From: Maniola hyperantus
Taxonomy: Eukaryota; Arthropoda; Insecta; Lepidoptera; Nymphalidae
Direction: 5' to 3'
Assembly: GCF_902806685.2 (NCBI RefSeq)
Contig: NC_048538.1
Location: 15,314,001 to 15,378,000, forward strand
Length of the DNA: 64,000 nucleotides
Shown: one piece after another, positions 19,787 to 31,144 of the stretch
Numbering within the stretch: the first letter of the stretch is position 1
Layout of the letters: each line of letters begins with the position of its first letter
Made by a program: the position numbers and the translations under genes
Notes under the pieces: model-generated
The model's input: only the letters and a program-made list of their open reading frames with translations
What the model was told of the DNA's origin: nothing
Database searches by the model: none

Positions 19787-21419
19787 GCGATCCTTTTTGC
19801 CTACATAAAAAACACGAATACGAACCGAATACGGATTAGTGCACAAACGCCCTATCAAATTGAAATTAATAGGTAACTTAAAAAATCAAGCTTCTTAAAG
19901 TCAACATAATCAAAAAGTACGGCTAAAATACGATCGTTTTGCCGCCTACTTGGACACTCGTAAATAAATTAAAACCTAAAGGATACTTCCTGCTGACCTA
20001 GAATCATCGAAGAAGAAAGGTCTTATAGCACACGTAGGAAAACCGAAATTCGTTAATAGGAAAAATATCTTGCTATTAATATCTTATTTAAGCAACAAAA
20101 TAATTACACGTATCTTTCCAAGATACGGAGAATCTTCGATGCAGTAGACCGACTCGCACTAGCTTTTTAAAATATATAAAATGTAACTAGGTACCGCAAA
20201 TATTATTTACTTTGCATGTCGCGTCAAGTCGTATCGCAAGCCTAGCTAATTATAAAAACAAAAGCCATCCTGTACAAATGAGTATACATTATACAGGATG
20301 AACGCGCTGAGCCGGCGGATAGTAAGCACTCTTGAATGTGAACATTTTAAAGAGGGATGCGCAGACATGCACACCCTGTGTGCCTACTTTTTAATGTACA
20401 GGGAGTTACAAAGAAAGTAGCTAGGAGCAGGTGGCTTGTTTTGACGAGGTGCCTGAAGTTTTAGAAAATGCAAGCAGAACTTTGCAATGCCCACGTGAGG
20501 TGTCAGTCAGTATTTACGTGGTCCCAAAAAATTTGTAGGACTGGCACCAAAGTTTGACAGGTTGAGGAGATCCCTGCTATGATGATTTTTTATCAAAAAA
20601 ATTATAGCCAGTGTCTAGTATCGCTCGGGATGATAAAGGATTCTAACGATATTCCGTACATATATCGACATTTAAGTTATGGTAGAATAAAGATACTCAC
20701 ACATACATAATATTGTTACGTCTATACTAATAAATAAAATTGAAGAACTGCTTGAACGAGCTAATCTTCTGAACGGCTTAACCTATTTCGAGGTAACTTT
20801 CACAGATAAGTAGAGGATTAACCAAGGAGTAACATAGGCTACTTTTTAAACGACTTATTATAACTTATTGATAAGTAGATGGAATGGCCCGATAGAGTTA
20901 ATGGGTCACATGTAAACCTTCGTGGTTTTTGACTTGTTGAACATTCCATATATTATTATGTTGCAAATTTTAAAAAAATCATGAACTCTCAAAATATTAC
21001 ACTCCTTATCAGTCGTGTAAAGCCCATCACAAGCTCCACCTGAAATTCAAAAATCGAGATCTTAATGCAAGTGTATACCAACATAATATACTTTAGTTTT
21101 TTAAAGCACCTCCTCAAAATTGTCGACCAGCTCTTGGAAGTTAGGTTAGTACGTTATACTAAGCATATTGAGTATGGTTTGAGAGTAATGGAGTTTTATG
21201 AAGTCGCATGCATGGTTTCATATACGTTACGTATACCTACCTATCTCCACTATTCAGTTTTATATGGGAATAAAATTCAGTCCGGTCTATTCGCCTGCCA
21301 CGACTACAAGAAAAAAGTTGAAAAATATGGTTTTCAACATTTTTAGAAACGGGTAACCGGGTAACTAATATTATTTACTAGCGACCCGCCCCAGCTTCGC
21401 ATTGGGGACAGTGTGGATA
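19787..21419. other. Mostly unique DNA
   Basis: 20256-20300 has a weak inverted pair (CATCCTGTACA / TATACAGGATG). 20720-20850 has decayed Helitron-like text (CTATACTAATAAATAAAATT, ATAGGCTACTTTTTA). ORF 21065-21346 (93 codons) has no recognised motif. Confidence 0.4.
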
Positions 21420-21884
21420 CTTATGTAGTTCCATACTAATATTATAAATGCGACTACCGCCGCCTCCGTCTCGTTTTGTTGCGCGTAATATTTGTTAATT
21501 TTCGATGGAAGCTTGATTTCTTCCGACATTTTATTCAAATATCGACATATTTCAACAAATTATCACAAACCAATATTAAACTATACCTATAAACCTTCCT
21601 CTTGAATCACTCTATCTATTAGTGAAAACCGCATTAAAATCCGGTGCGTGGTTTAAAAAATCTACGCGTTCATGCATACAGACAGCGGGAAGCGACTTTA
21701 TTTTATACTATGTAGAGATGCGAAAGTACGTCTATCTATCTGCAGGGTATCTGTTTGTCTGTCTGTTACCTGTTTACAATCCACCTGTTTAACCGATTTT
21801 GACGAACATTCAAGATTCAAACTTTTGATAATTGTTCTACTTACTAACAAAAATGGTTAACAAAGTTAATCAAATAAAGATTTT
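21420..21884 (+). repeat. Decayed Helitron pieces
   Basis: ATACTAATATTATAAATGCG at 21432 is a Helitron 5' end. 21705-21815 repeats the pattern with GTTTGTCTGTCTGTTAC and AACCGATTTTGACGAA. Both are truncated. Confidence 0.55.
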
Positions 21885-22085
21885 TTATTCGATACAAGGT
21901 AGCCCTTTTGACTGAAATCTCACCTGGTGGTAAGTGATGATGCAGTCTAAGATGGAAGCGGGTTAACCTGGAAGGTATGTCAGTTTTCAATTAAGCCCAT
22001 GCCCGTTTTGGTTTCTTTACGGCATCGTACCGGAACGCTAAATCGCTTGGCGGCACGGCTTTGCCGGAGAAAAAAAGAGAATTAC
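21885..22085 (-). repeat. LINE 3'-UTR fragment (CACCTGGTGGTAAGTGATGA family)
   Basis: Carries CACCTGGTGGTAAGTGATGA, CTAAGATGGAAGCGGGTTAA and GGCGGCACGGCTTTGCCGG. Repeated at 23888-24130, 41400-41605, 50160-50350 and 53036-53130. T-rich left edges indicate minus orientation here. Confidence 0.65.
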
Positions 22086-22522
22086 CTATTCTTAGTAATA
22101 GTTAGATACATGTGAGGTTAGGTATCCATGTATATATTTAAGCCAAATGCGCATTAGGATACCTACCATTTTTATTTTTGCAAATATTTCCTTTGAAGAC
22201 GAATAAAAGTTTTTTCGCGATCCACGTTTAAACAGCCATAAGGTGGGGCTTAACCTACGTTGTAATAAAGTTAAATTAATAGGTCGTGTTCATTTGTGTA
22301 CAAGTATTTATTAGCTAAGTACGTACAGTTAATTGCACTAATGTTTAATTATGGATACAACTGTACACCGCGCCTAATAAGACAATTCCCTCATTGCGTG
22401 ACAATGTGGCATATTTGTGTAACATACAAACACAATAACCTCGATATTTGTGGTTAGATAGTTATGCGGAAGCCAGAAGAATTGTAGAAGGAAATGAATA
22501 GAATTAATTAGATATCTACTAA
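22086..22522. other. No gene recognised
   Basis: AT-rich, with no recognised repeat or ORF. Confidence 0.4.
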
Positions 22523-22746
22523 TCTAAATATATAAAAGGAAAAAAGGTGAATGACTGACTGACTGATCTATCAACGCACAGCTCAAACTACTGGACGGAT
22601 CAGGCTTATATTTGGCATGCAGATTGGCTATTATAACGTCCTGCATCCGACAAGAAAGGATTTTTTGAAAATTCAACCCCTAAGGGGGTGAAATAGGGGT
22701 TTGAAATTTGTGTCGTCCATCGCGGATGAAGTCGCGAGCATAAGCC
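22523..22746 (+). mobile_element. GACTGACTGAC-type Helitron
   Basis: Begins TCTAAATATATAAAAGG, then GACTGACTGACTGATCTATC, ACCCCTAAGGGGGTGAAATA, and ends with hairpin GCGGATGAAGTCGCGAGCAT and AAGCCA. The final CTAG has decayed. A compact reference copy for the longer one at 26598-27051. Confidence 0.7.
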
Positions 22747-23887
22747 ATTTTACTATAAGATCCTAACATTTGTCTGTGTACAGTTCCACATTACGACGAC
22801 CTAACACTAACCTATTTATTATTATTTATTGAAAAAACAACATCGTAAGGAAAACTGCCCATTTCCTCGCCTTCTGAGAGGAAACCCGTGGTCGGCAGCG
22901 AGCCGGTGAGCGGCGATGGGTTGATTATGATAATAATAATATTATGCTACGCTGATAAGTAAAGCAATACAAAGACAAAGGATAGATAATTAAAAAAAAA
23001 AATTATAATAATAGTTTTGTTCGAAGTAATAAAAAATAGAACTCTATTTTCATAATCCAATAGTAGCCATAAAAAGCCTAGCGAATTAAACCACGATATA
23101 ATCTCTTTACTACTTGATGACTCAGTTACACACAAGTGGTTAGTAACTGGTATGCTTTACTTATAAAAAGGCCATGGACAGACAACGCGCGGCAGAAACA
23201 AAGCGTTTCTGCCGCGTTTAGCTCGTAAAAGATTCTAATAATGGCAATTTTGGGATCTTTTAGCCAGACACTTTCACTATCGGGATCACTGGAGACGATG
23301 TCTCAGATTCTCTCAAACTCACAAGAAAACGTATAATGGATAAAGCCAAGACAAACCATGCAACGTTATGACGCAGTCATAAAGAAGCACAGCAGCACAA
23401 AATTTAAAATAAATAAATACTCAAAGCCTTTATTTACCAGGATTCTTCATTATTTTTTTTACAAAATATAACACCAGTCGGTAGCTGTTGGAATCCAGTA
23501 TTTTATTAAATAATACTCCTTTCCATCATCATGTTTCAAATGTTAAAACTTAAAATACTTTTTCCTTCTTCGTCTCTTTACCCCTAGAAACTAGTATGAT
23601 AAGACAAACCGTACAGTGCATACACACGTTCAATGTAACGTTCTGGCATCCTAAGCGTTCTGTCGAGGCACCGCTGCCGTTACGCATTGTGTCTGTTGAG
23701 GCCTTTATAATGTAGCCAGAAAATAAATAAAATCGATGGTAGCCGGCGCCCGGGCGTAATTATAGAGATAACATCTCATTCTTACGACTGCAATAATAAT
23801 ATGATCGGCGTTTGTGATTAAACAAACAAGTTTTTTTTAATCCTTTGCGGATTTAGGGAGGTACCTAAACAGGTATGTTTAAAGTTA
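22747..23887. other. No gene recognised; SINE/LINE scraps
   Basis: 22838-22920 carries a repeat tail (ACATCGTAAGGAAAACTGCC, AGAGGAAACCCGTG). The remainder is AT-rich and unannotated. Confidence 0.4.
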
Positions 23888-24130
23888 TATTTTTTTTTAT
23901 TCAGATACAAGTTACTCTGGACTGCAATTTCACCTGGTGGTAAGTGAAGATGCAGTCTAAGATGGAAGCGGGCTAACTTGGAAGGGATATGGCAGTTTAT
24001 ATCTATCTACACGGCATCTTACCAGAACGCTAAATTTCTTGGCGGCACGGCTTTGCCGGTAGGGTGGTACTTCGTCATCTTAGACTACATCATCACTTAC
24101 CATCAGGTGAGATCGCAGTTAAGGGCTCGC
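23888..24130. repeat. Inverted pair of LINE 3'-UTR fragments
   Basis: 23900-24062 reads in minus orientation (TGGTGGTAAGTGAAGATGCA, GGCGGCACGGCTTTGCC). 24075-24125 then returns in plus orientation (CATCATCACTTACCATCAGG). The two face each other and form a foldback. Confidence 0.6.
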
Positions 24131-24202
24131 ATGTTGTTAGTCTAGTATAGTCTTTTCTTCTTTTTCTCTATTGTTACTTTCTGGTAGGTACAAATAAAAT
24201 AT

Positions 24203-24256
24203 TTTTAGGGTTCCGTACCTCAAAAGGAAAAACGGAACCCTTATAGGATCACTTTG

Positions 24257-24309
<53 letters not shown>

Positions 24310-24665
24310 AAGAAACCTACAGGGTACTTCCCGTTGACCTAGAATCATGAAATTTGGCGGTAGGTAGATCTTATAGCTGACATTTGGGGAAAAATCTGAA
24401 AACCGTGAATTTAGTATTAGATCACACAAAAAAAATTAAATTGTGGTCACGAACTAATAATTAGTATTTTCAACTTTCGAAGTGAGGTAACTATAATATC
24501 AAGTGGGATATCATATGAAAGGTCTTTATCTGTACATTCTAAAACAGATTTTTATTTATTTTTATGCATCATAGTTTTTGATTTATTGTGCAAAATGTCG
24601 AAAAAATACGACTGTAGTACGGAACCCTCATTGCGCGAGCCTGACTCGCACTTGGCCGGTTTTTT
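24203..24665 (+). mobile_element. GGGTTCCGTAC-family element, full length
   Basis: Begins TTTTAGGGTTCCGTACCTCA and ends CGCACTTGGCCGGTTTTT. The left section has a GTCT tandem; the middle has GACCTAGAATCATGAAATTT and CATATGAAAGGTCTTTATCT. It serves as the reference for copies at 19253, 53709, 56801 and 59001. Confidence 0.7.
24259..24309 (+). repeat. (GTCT)n microsatellite, about 12 units
   Basis: A pure run of GTCT/CTGT inside the GGGTTCCGTAC element. The family always carries a few such units; here they are expanded. Confidence 0.9.
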
Positions 24666-25202
24666 ATTACGAAACTAATTAATAACGCCCTACCTACCAA
24701 ATAAATTGACCCTTTTACACTTAGGTATGTGGTCATCTAAAAAAATGTTAATGACAACAATCCAATATCAAAACTAATAAACACAGTTTCAGTTGAGTCA
24801 TATCAAATACAAGGCAATACAAACGGCAATCAGCGGTAAATGGACGTCAATCAGACCACCACAATGGTGTTTCGTTACTAGGCTCTGGCACAATCCGGAG
24901 GAATGTACCTTATTATTGCTTCTACCTGTACTAAGTACCTACTGTTGCATTGCGCAATGCTTTCAGCCACAGGTGTAGCAATACCCTTTAGAGAACCTAT
25001 GATCAGTGCGGTGATGCGCTGACTCAGCGTCTAACACTGATGGGCAGATTACACCTACCGAGTAGTGAAGCGAGACAGTAAAATGTCACTCGGCCGAGAC
25101 AGTGCTGTGGCTGAGAAATTGCGGCGAAATTGTACTCGTTAAAGTGTTTATACCAACCGAGTACTCGGCCGAGGGATAACAGATAACAGCTGTCTGACTT
25201 CG
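24666..25202. other. No gene recognised
   Basis: No supported ORF or complete repeat. 25030-25180 has CTCGGCCGAG palindromes at 25089-25098 and 25164-25173 (ACTCGGCCGAG), perhaps the arms of a decayed MITE. Confidence 0.4.
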
Positions 25203-25465
25203 TCCGCGTGTTTTTTTTTTTTTTTTTTAATAGATATAGCGAGCAAACGAGCAGGCGGGTCACCTGATGTTAAGTGATTACCGCCGCCCATGAACATTTG
25301 CAGCACCAGAGGAGCCGCCGATGCGTTGCCGGCCTTTTAGGAATTTGTTGGTCCGCCCCTTGAATAACCCCATGTTATAATCTAGTGGGAACACCGCCGA
25401 TGGGAGTTGGTTCCACAGTTTGCACGTGCGTGGAAAGAAGGATCTGGCGCAGCGGACGGAATTGA
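25203..25465 (-). repeat. Interspersed repeat (CGAGCAGGCGGGTCA family)
   Basis: A poly-T of about 20 at the left, then GCGAGCAAACGAGCAGGCGG, TTACCGCCGCCCATGAACAT, GAACACCGCCGATGGGAGTT. This is a longer copy of the repeat at 14033-14230. The poly-T suggests a retroposed 3' end in minus orientation. Confidence 0.65.
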
Positions 25466-25474
25466 ATTAGGATT

Positions 25475-25678
25475 ATTGATGGAATTAGGTTTTTTAAAAA
25501 TCCCGTGGTCGGAACTCTTTGATTTTCCGGGAAAAAGTAGCCTATGTCACTCTCAAGGTCTTTATCTATACCCATGCAAAAAATCACGTCAATCCGTTGC
25601 ACCGTTGCGACGTGATTGAAGGACAAACCAACAAACCAACAAACAAACACACTTTCGCATTTATAACAAGGGTACTGA
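25475..25678 (-). mobile_element. Helitron of the CAACAAACCAACAAAC subfamily
   Basis: Body: TTTTCCGGGAAAAAGTAGCC, CAAAAAATCACGTCAATCCG. The right end ACAAGGGTACTGA next to T is the TCAGTACCC 5' terminus. The 3' hairpin is missing. Sisters: 33416-33641, 41118-41344, 47272-47503 and 49748-49980. Confidence 0.65.
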
Positions 25679-26039
25679 TAGCCCTGGTTAACATACTAGG
25701 AACATGTCAGCACGAAGGAAGTTATACTAGTCCCTTGCCTAATTTTAGCCGAAGGAGATGTATGAATCACAAATCAACATCTAGGCTACCTATTTTAGGT
25801 TTATGGCTGCCCTAGCCGTAGCGTAAACTTTTGAAGTGCCAATAAAGACGGCGTTTACGTCGTAAACCTTCGAAATAATCCCACAATTATTGTTATAAAA
25901 CAGCTATTTTATATTATTACGTTTATGTTTATTACCCTTAATGGTATTGCGGGCAGGTGAGGTTGATTATTGAAGCGCCGGCCGCTTTGGGTGGATGTGC
26001 GCTCCCTCTTAGACCCAGCTGAAATGGCAATAGGCATAT
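25679..26039. other. No gene recognised
   Basis: AT-rich to 25930, then a GC-richer stretch leading into the RTE relic. It may be RTE sequence too decayed to read. Confidence 0.35.
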
Positions 26040-26597
26040 AGCTCCAGTTGGGTAGGTCCAGTTTCGAGAAAGAGGTCAACCGCCGAATCCAACTCAGTTG
26101 GGCAGCGCTCAGGAAGCTTCGAGATGTCTTCTTGTCCAAAATTCCTCAGTGCTTGAAGATCAAAGTCATCGAACAGTGCATGTTGCCAGTGATGAGGCAT
26201 GGTCGGTAACTATGGGCCTCATAAGAAAGCTCAGAGTCACTCAGGCGATGGAGAGAGCTATGCTTGGAGTTTCTCGACGTGATCAAATCAGAAATGAGGA
26301 GATCCGTAGGAGAACTAGAGTAGCCGACATAGCTCAACCGGTTGCGAAGCTGAAGTGCCAATGGGCAGGGCACATAGTTCGTACAACCGATAGACGTTGG
26401 GGTCCCAAGGTGCTAGAATGGCGACCTTGCACTGGAAAGCGCAGCCTTGAGAAAAACGCCTACTAGGTGGATAGACGACATCAAACGAATCGCAAGGAGC
26501 CACTGGATTCAGGCGGCGCAAGACCGTAGTACGTGTTAAAGCCCTATAAAATACCTATGTTCAGCAGTGGACGTTCATCGGTTGATAATTATGATAA
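26040..26597 (+). mobile_element. RTE-type reverse transcriptase C-terminus (relic)
   Basis: Reads in shifting frames: EVNRRIQLSWAALRKLRDVF, IPQCLKIKVIEQCMLPVM, QAMERAMLGVSRRDQIRNEE, IAQPVAKLKCQWAGHIV, WIDDIKRIARSHWIQAAQD, then CSAVDVHRL and a short TGATAAT tail. This is the classic end of lepidopteran RTE elements. Frameshifts near 26210 and 26460 show it is dead. Confidence 0.85.
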
Positions 26598-27051
26598 TCT
26601 AAATATATAATAAAAAAAAATTACAAAAAAAATAAAAACCGACTTCGTTACATAAACACTAAAAATTGAAAAATAATTTAATTTATTACCGAATATATTA
26701 TGTATACAAGAGTTAATATAGTTCCATAATAATACTTTTTGGTGCCGGTGCCAATTAGCTTTAGCTGCGCGAATCGTCTGGACTTCATATTTTTATGGGA
26801 CTCCACAATGGCACCTCATTGGCACCGACCTTAACCTAAAAAGGTTAAAAAGAAAAGGTGACTGACTGACTGATCTATCAACGCACAGCTCAAACTACTG
26901 GACGGATCGGGCTGAAATTTGGCATGCAGATAGCTATTATGACATAGGCATCCGCTAAGGAAGGATTTTTGAAAACTCAACCCCTGAGGGGGTGAAATAG
27001 GGGTTTGAAATTTGTGTAGTCCACGCGGACGAAGTCGCGAGCATAAGCTAG
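26598..27051 (+). mobile_element. GACTGACTGAC-type Helitron carrying an extra segment of about 225 bp
   Basis: Starts TCTAAATATATAA, and ends with hairpin CGCGGACGAAGTCGCG, GAGCATAAG and CTAG (27048-27051) next to T. Compared with 22523-22746 it has an added block (about 26612-26836). That block runs from AAAAACCGACTTCG to TTGGCACCGACC, then returns to AAAAGGTGACTGACTGACTG. Confidence 0.65.
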
Positions 27052-27476
27052 TATTAGTATATACGTTTATTACCCTCAAATAAAAATACCCCCTTTTATC
27101 GAAAGTTGTCATGTCATAGATAGATATATTACAAGTCTGCGTGGACGAAGTTTTGGGTATCATCTAGTGTATAATACTATGTACTACTTACTATGGGTTT
27201 AGGGCTTCAGGTACAGAATATAAAATAGGACTAGATTCAAGACCTATAACAATAATGTACGGACTAATTTCAGGAAGGTACATGGATGTAGTTTTATTTC
27301 GCTTGGAGCTGTTTAGAACATATTTCCATACCGAACTTGCCACAAGTATTTAGTCGGAAGAGCATGAAAGCTGACTGTAGAGCAAGTAGGGTGACCATAA
27401 ATTGACGGGGACCTAACTCGCAAAAAGTGAAACGGATGTATTAAACTTTAACGTCTGGCAGGGGATGCAACGGTAC
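27052..27476. other. No gene recognised
   Basis: 27120-27170 has a Helitron-like CGTGGACGAAGTTTTGGGTA and CATCTAGT end. The rest is unannotated. Confidence 0.4.
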
Positions 27477-27630
27477 TGAGGCTGAGATCTATACAGCGCA
27501 CTTTGACTTTGTTCAAACTTAGGATTGAGTTAAAACGAGACAGATTTATGTGAGAGATTTATCTGTCTCGTTTTAACTCTGTCTTAAGTCTAAGCAAAGT
27601 CAGAGTGCGCCCTATAGATTTCACCCTGAG
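27477..27630. mobile_element. Near-complete palindromic MITE
   Basis: Left arm: GCTGAGATCTATACAGCGCA and TTGAGTTAAAACGAGACAGA. Right arm: TCTGTCTCGTTTTAACTCTG then GTGCGCCCTATAGATTTCA. Together they fold into one long imperfect hairpin. A second copy is at 32767-32893. Confidence 0.7.
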
Positions 27631-28620
27631 TGTCTGGTAATGAATGACGTGATTTCTAATACTAGGTACTTATTGCGAAAAATGTTTAAATACTTTGACG
27701 AAAATTGTATACGTTTTTGTTACCTGTTTTCTGCCAAAACCACCATGATCATCACAGTCGCTGATCGTTGCTCCATCTGTTTGGGACAATGCGCAGAGAA
27801 ACTTTTAGCTTTTATAAAATAACGAAGGTCTGGCCCTTACAGGCACTTTTCTATTACGGTCGTGCCCACAACACACAGTAACAGCTTCAGTATAGTGAAA
27901 GAAAGAAAATGCATTATTTTTTGTTGGTGTCACAGATAAAAACAAAGCATACAAATGTAATATTTTCATGTGTGACACCACAAATGGGTGCTCCTACATA
28001 AAATACATACAGCTCAGCATAATATTGTCTGATATCATGCGTCACACATAAAATGCAGGAAGTTGATTTTCATAATGCAATCAAATGCGGCTCTATTTTA
28101 CAAAAATAGATAAGAAAATTGTCGTTTCAGTAAAAAATTATGGTCACATCAATTTGCGTACGTAATTGCTCGCAACATTACGCAGTTCAGTGCACTTCGC
28201 GCACCGAGGTGTGTGTTTGTGTTATTTTTATTGAGTTGTAAGAGCCGGCCGGCTGATATCTCTTTACGGACGTTTATTATGTAATTACCGCTATATATAG
28301 ACGGTAACAAGAGTTGAGTTCAACTCATCTTAATCTTTATATGGACAGGACAGGCATGCTTTACTTGGGTGACATTTCCGAAATGCGGGTGAAGGAACTG
28401 TTATCAATCAACAACACGTTACAACGATATGATTATTATCAATCTTTTTGTAGGTATTGTGTCTGATCTAAAAGTAAGACATCCGCCTCTTTTTCGGTGT
28501 GGAGGTTTTTTTTTAATTAATGTCATTTTTACCTGGTGCTATTTACATTGCAACATCTTTAACTCTAATGTATAATAATCTAATCTAACCTTACCTTACA
28601 TCTAGTTTATAAATCACATG
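27631..28620. other. No gene recognised
   Basis: ORF 27640-27822 has no motif. 28160-28260 is GC-richer, with ACATTACGCAGTTCAGTGCA, perhaps a regulatory patch, but nothing firm. Confidence 0.35.
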
Positions 28621-29310
28621 CTTTAATGATGAAGGAAAACATCGTCAGGTAACTCCATAAAAGCGTTCCGGTACGATGCCGTGTAAAAACCAAACGGGTG
28701 TGGGTTTAAATGTAAGAACATCTGACGCCTGCCAGTGACGTCGAAGCTTCGACGTTTTGTTCCTCAGATGTTTTGTTCCATAATAACTGCCCTAAAATTT
28801 CAACAAACTTCTGTCATCCAAGGTGGTGGTGTATAATCGTTACAATTTTCACGCTTCTGTCACGTTCATGTCACGCCCTTGTCACGGTGTTGTCACGTCG
28901 ATCACCGCAGTAGGTACTGGTACCGTGAGAATCGGAGGCTTTCATTTGTTTCATTCCTCGCTCGCTCCGACTTGATCGAAGACAAGATAAGAGCACTATT
29001 CAACTGTCAAGGTTTTGTATTGTTTGTTTGTGAAACAGTTACAGTGACAGTGAAATGGGCTTCTTTATTTTGTTTATGGCAACATTCAAATCAAGAGATC
29101 GGATATCTTCTTCACTAAGTTTGAAAATCGAGGATTTATTTGATAAGGCGATTCCTAGCAGGGGTTTGGAATTTTATAATTTCTAAATTTCTGAGCTGGT
29201 CTGATGGGAGGCTTCGGCCGATGCTAGTTACCACTCTACCTAGAAAGATGCTAGTTAGGTGACCCGCCTGCTCGTATGATCGCTATCTCTATTAAAAAAA
29301 ATTGCTATTA
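28621..29310 (+). repeat. LINE/SINE tail fragments
   Basis: 28625-28710 combines a SINE core (GATGAAGGAAAACATCGTCA) with the LINE-tail text GCGTTCCGGTACGATGCCGT. 29190-29300 has GGGAGGCTTCGGCCGATGCT and GACCCGCCTGCTCG. Between them (28711-29190) no gene was recognised. Confidence 0.5.
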
Positions 29311-30195
29311 CGCTGGAACCATGTCTTATTAACATCGAAATGACGTCATTTTGACGTCAGCCGAAATAAAAATATACCATCAGCTACTTCAGTCTAGTGC
29401 TGACGCCACTAAAATGGCGGCAACGCGTATTAGCAAATTGTGAGACTTATAGAATATAGATAGTTATTTCATTTATATTCAAAGAAAGCATAATACAATT
29501 ACAATCAATCAATTTTGTGTCATAGAACAATAAAAACAGATGTACCCATTCAATGCAAAGAGTTCCCACAATCAAAAATGCGGAACAAGAGAGCACGATA
29601 ATTCTATTAGGACACCCGACACGACGACCTGACATGTAGGGTTGCCTACCTATATTTTTACAATAAACTTTGAGGTTAAGTTTGCATAGTAATTACAAAA
29701 AAAAGGGGTCATTGTTAGAGATCTCTTATAGAGATAAGTGCTTCCCTGTCCACTTTTACTTTTTTTTCTCTTTATTGTAAATGTTTCCGGTACAGAATAA
29801 ATTAAATTAAATTAAAAAACAAGAATAAAATTAACGAACCTACAACCCAATTTATAATATTTGTTTGTCAAAAAATTTACAATAAGTAATATAAAAACTA
29901 CAGAGGTAAGTACCTACCTTTAAAACAAGAAAAGAGAGCATAAATCAAGGTTTAAAAAAAATAGGTCAAATAAAAAAAATATTTCCTATCAATCTTCTTT
30001 ATAAACTTAAACGTACCTACCTACCTACGAGTAAGTACATCTTTACATATTTTAACTGTCTATTTATTCTGTACTCATAACTAAGTTAATAGCATAAATA
30101 ATAATATGGTTTGACTTAATAACTATTCTGAGATTTTTAATTAAATAAAACTAGCCAAATAATAATAGAAAATGTTTGCCGATTTAAAATTTAGA
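29311..30195. other. No gene recognised
   Basis: AT-rich, including AAATTAAATTAAATTA at about 29799-29815. The minus-strand ORF at 29447-29635 has no recognised motif. Confidence 0.4.
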
Positions 30196-30697
30196 AATGA
30201 TAACCCTTTTTTTTTTTTTTTTCGCTGGGAAATGCTTTTACGCATCCTCCCCGGAAGAAACGCAGCTGAACCACGTTTCTTCCGGGGAGGTATGTGGGAC
30301 TCACTGTAACCCAGAATACCCACTAAAACCCAGCGGACCCGTCAGCGCCATGATGAGGCGGCACAGGAACGCAGTTTGCATACTACTATGCCGTCTCAGC
30401 GGTACAGATACCTCACAGGGCTTCCCTACAGGATGCCCCTGCCTTTCTCCACGGGTTTACGGCCCGAGGTAGTGAGCATATCGGCGCCTCCTTTGCCCTT
30501 GGCGTTTACGGCGTATGGGATGAGCGTTGGGATCCAGCTCTCTTTCTCGTTCAGCCGCCTCCTTTAATGCGAGCACTTGCTCGCAGAAAGACACTACTGC
30601 CGTCCAACAAGTCTCGCTTGTGATCATTGCGCTTATCACGCTTGGGAGCGATAGATCACTGCCCAAGGTGAACGACAATAGAACGAATGATAACCCT
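30196..30697 (-). mobile_element. R1-like non-LTR retrotransposon 3' end with 12-bp target duplication
   Basis: AATGATAACCCT occurs at 30196-30207 and again at 30686-30697, bracketing the insertion. A T-run of about 16 at 30208-30222 (the poly-A tail) follows the left copy. On the minus strand the ORF reads GSDLSLPSVISAMITSETCW then TAVVSFCEQVLALKEAAERE and RRKRQGQRRRR. This resembles the end of R1-clade-like ORF2 proteins after their CCHC motif. 5'-truncated, about 478 bp. Confidence 0.8.
30246..30290 (-). repeat. Perfect 17-bp stem-loop in the retrotransposon 3' UTR
   Basis: CCTCCCCGGAAGAAACG and its exact complement, separated by 11 bases, near the poly-A end of the element. In non-LTR elements such 3' structures can be recognised by the reverse transcriptase when it primes on the target; that role is inferred here. 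Confidence 0.75.
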
Positions 30698-30947
30698 ACA
30701 AAAGTTCCTGACCTACACGTGACGCGAGTGCATGCCCTGTAAATTACCACGCAATGCTTGTCAATAGTCTAAGATCGTACAAACAGAAGCATTAACAGAA
30801 ACAAACCCTATTTTGTCTTCGTTTATTAGAGTAGGTAGGTAAGACTTTCTAAGCTGTTATTAGAGACTGAAAAAATCTCAACGGAATAACTAGGTAGGTA
30901 CATTATAACTACCTTACCTACATTATAATATGTAAACAGATAACTGG
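30698..30947. other. No gene recognised
   Basis: AT-rich, with TAGGTAGGTA runs. No coding signal. Confidence 0.4.
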
Positions 30948-31144
30948 ATGATGATGCTACCCAAAACTTCGTCCGCATGGATATGGATTTTAAAAATCCC
31001 GTAGAATCTCTTTTATTTTCCGTGATAAAAGTACTTATGTCCTTCTCCGGGATGCAAGCGGTATCTGTTCCAAATCTTGTCAAAATCAGGTAAACAGTTG
31101 GGCCATGATAGATAACAGACAAACTATCGCATTTACAATATTAG
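30948..31144 (-). mobile_element. Lep1-like Helitron, decayed
   Basis: CAAAACTTCGTCCGCATGG, then AAAAATCCCGTAGAATCTCT, GGGATGCAAGCGGTATCTGT, and CGCATTTACAATATTAGC. Both termini are eroded. Confidence 0.6.

Noticed and set aside
26146..26521. Minus-strand ORFs opposite the RTE relic
   Set aside because: The plus strand carries the recognisable RTE protein text, so these are antisense shadows.
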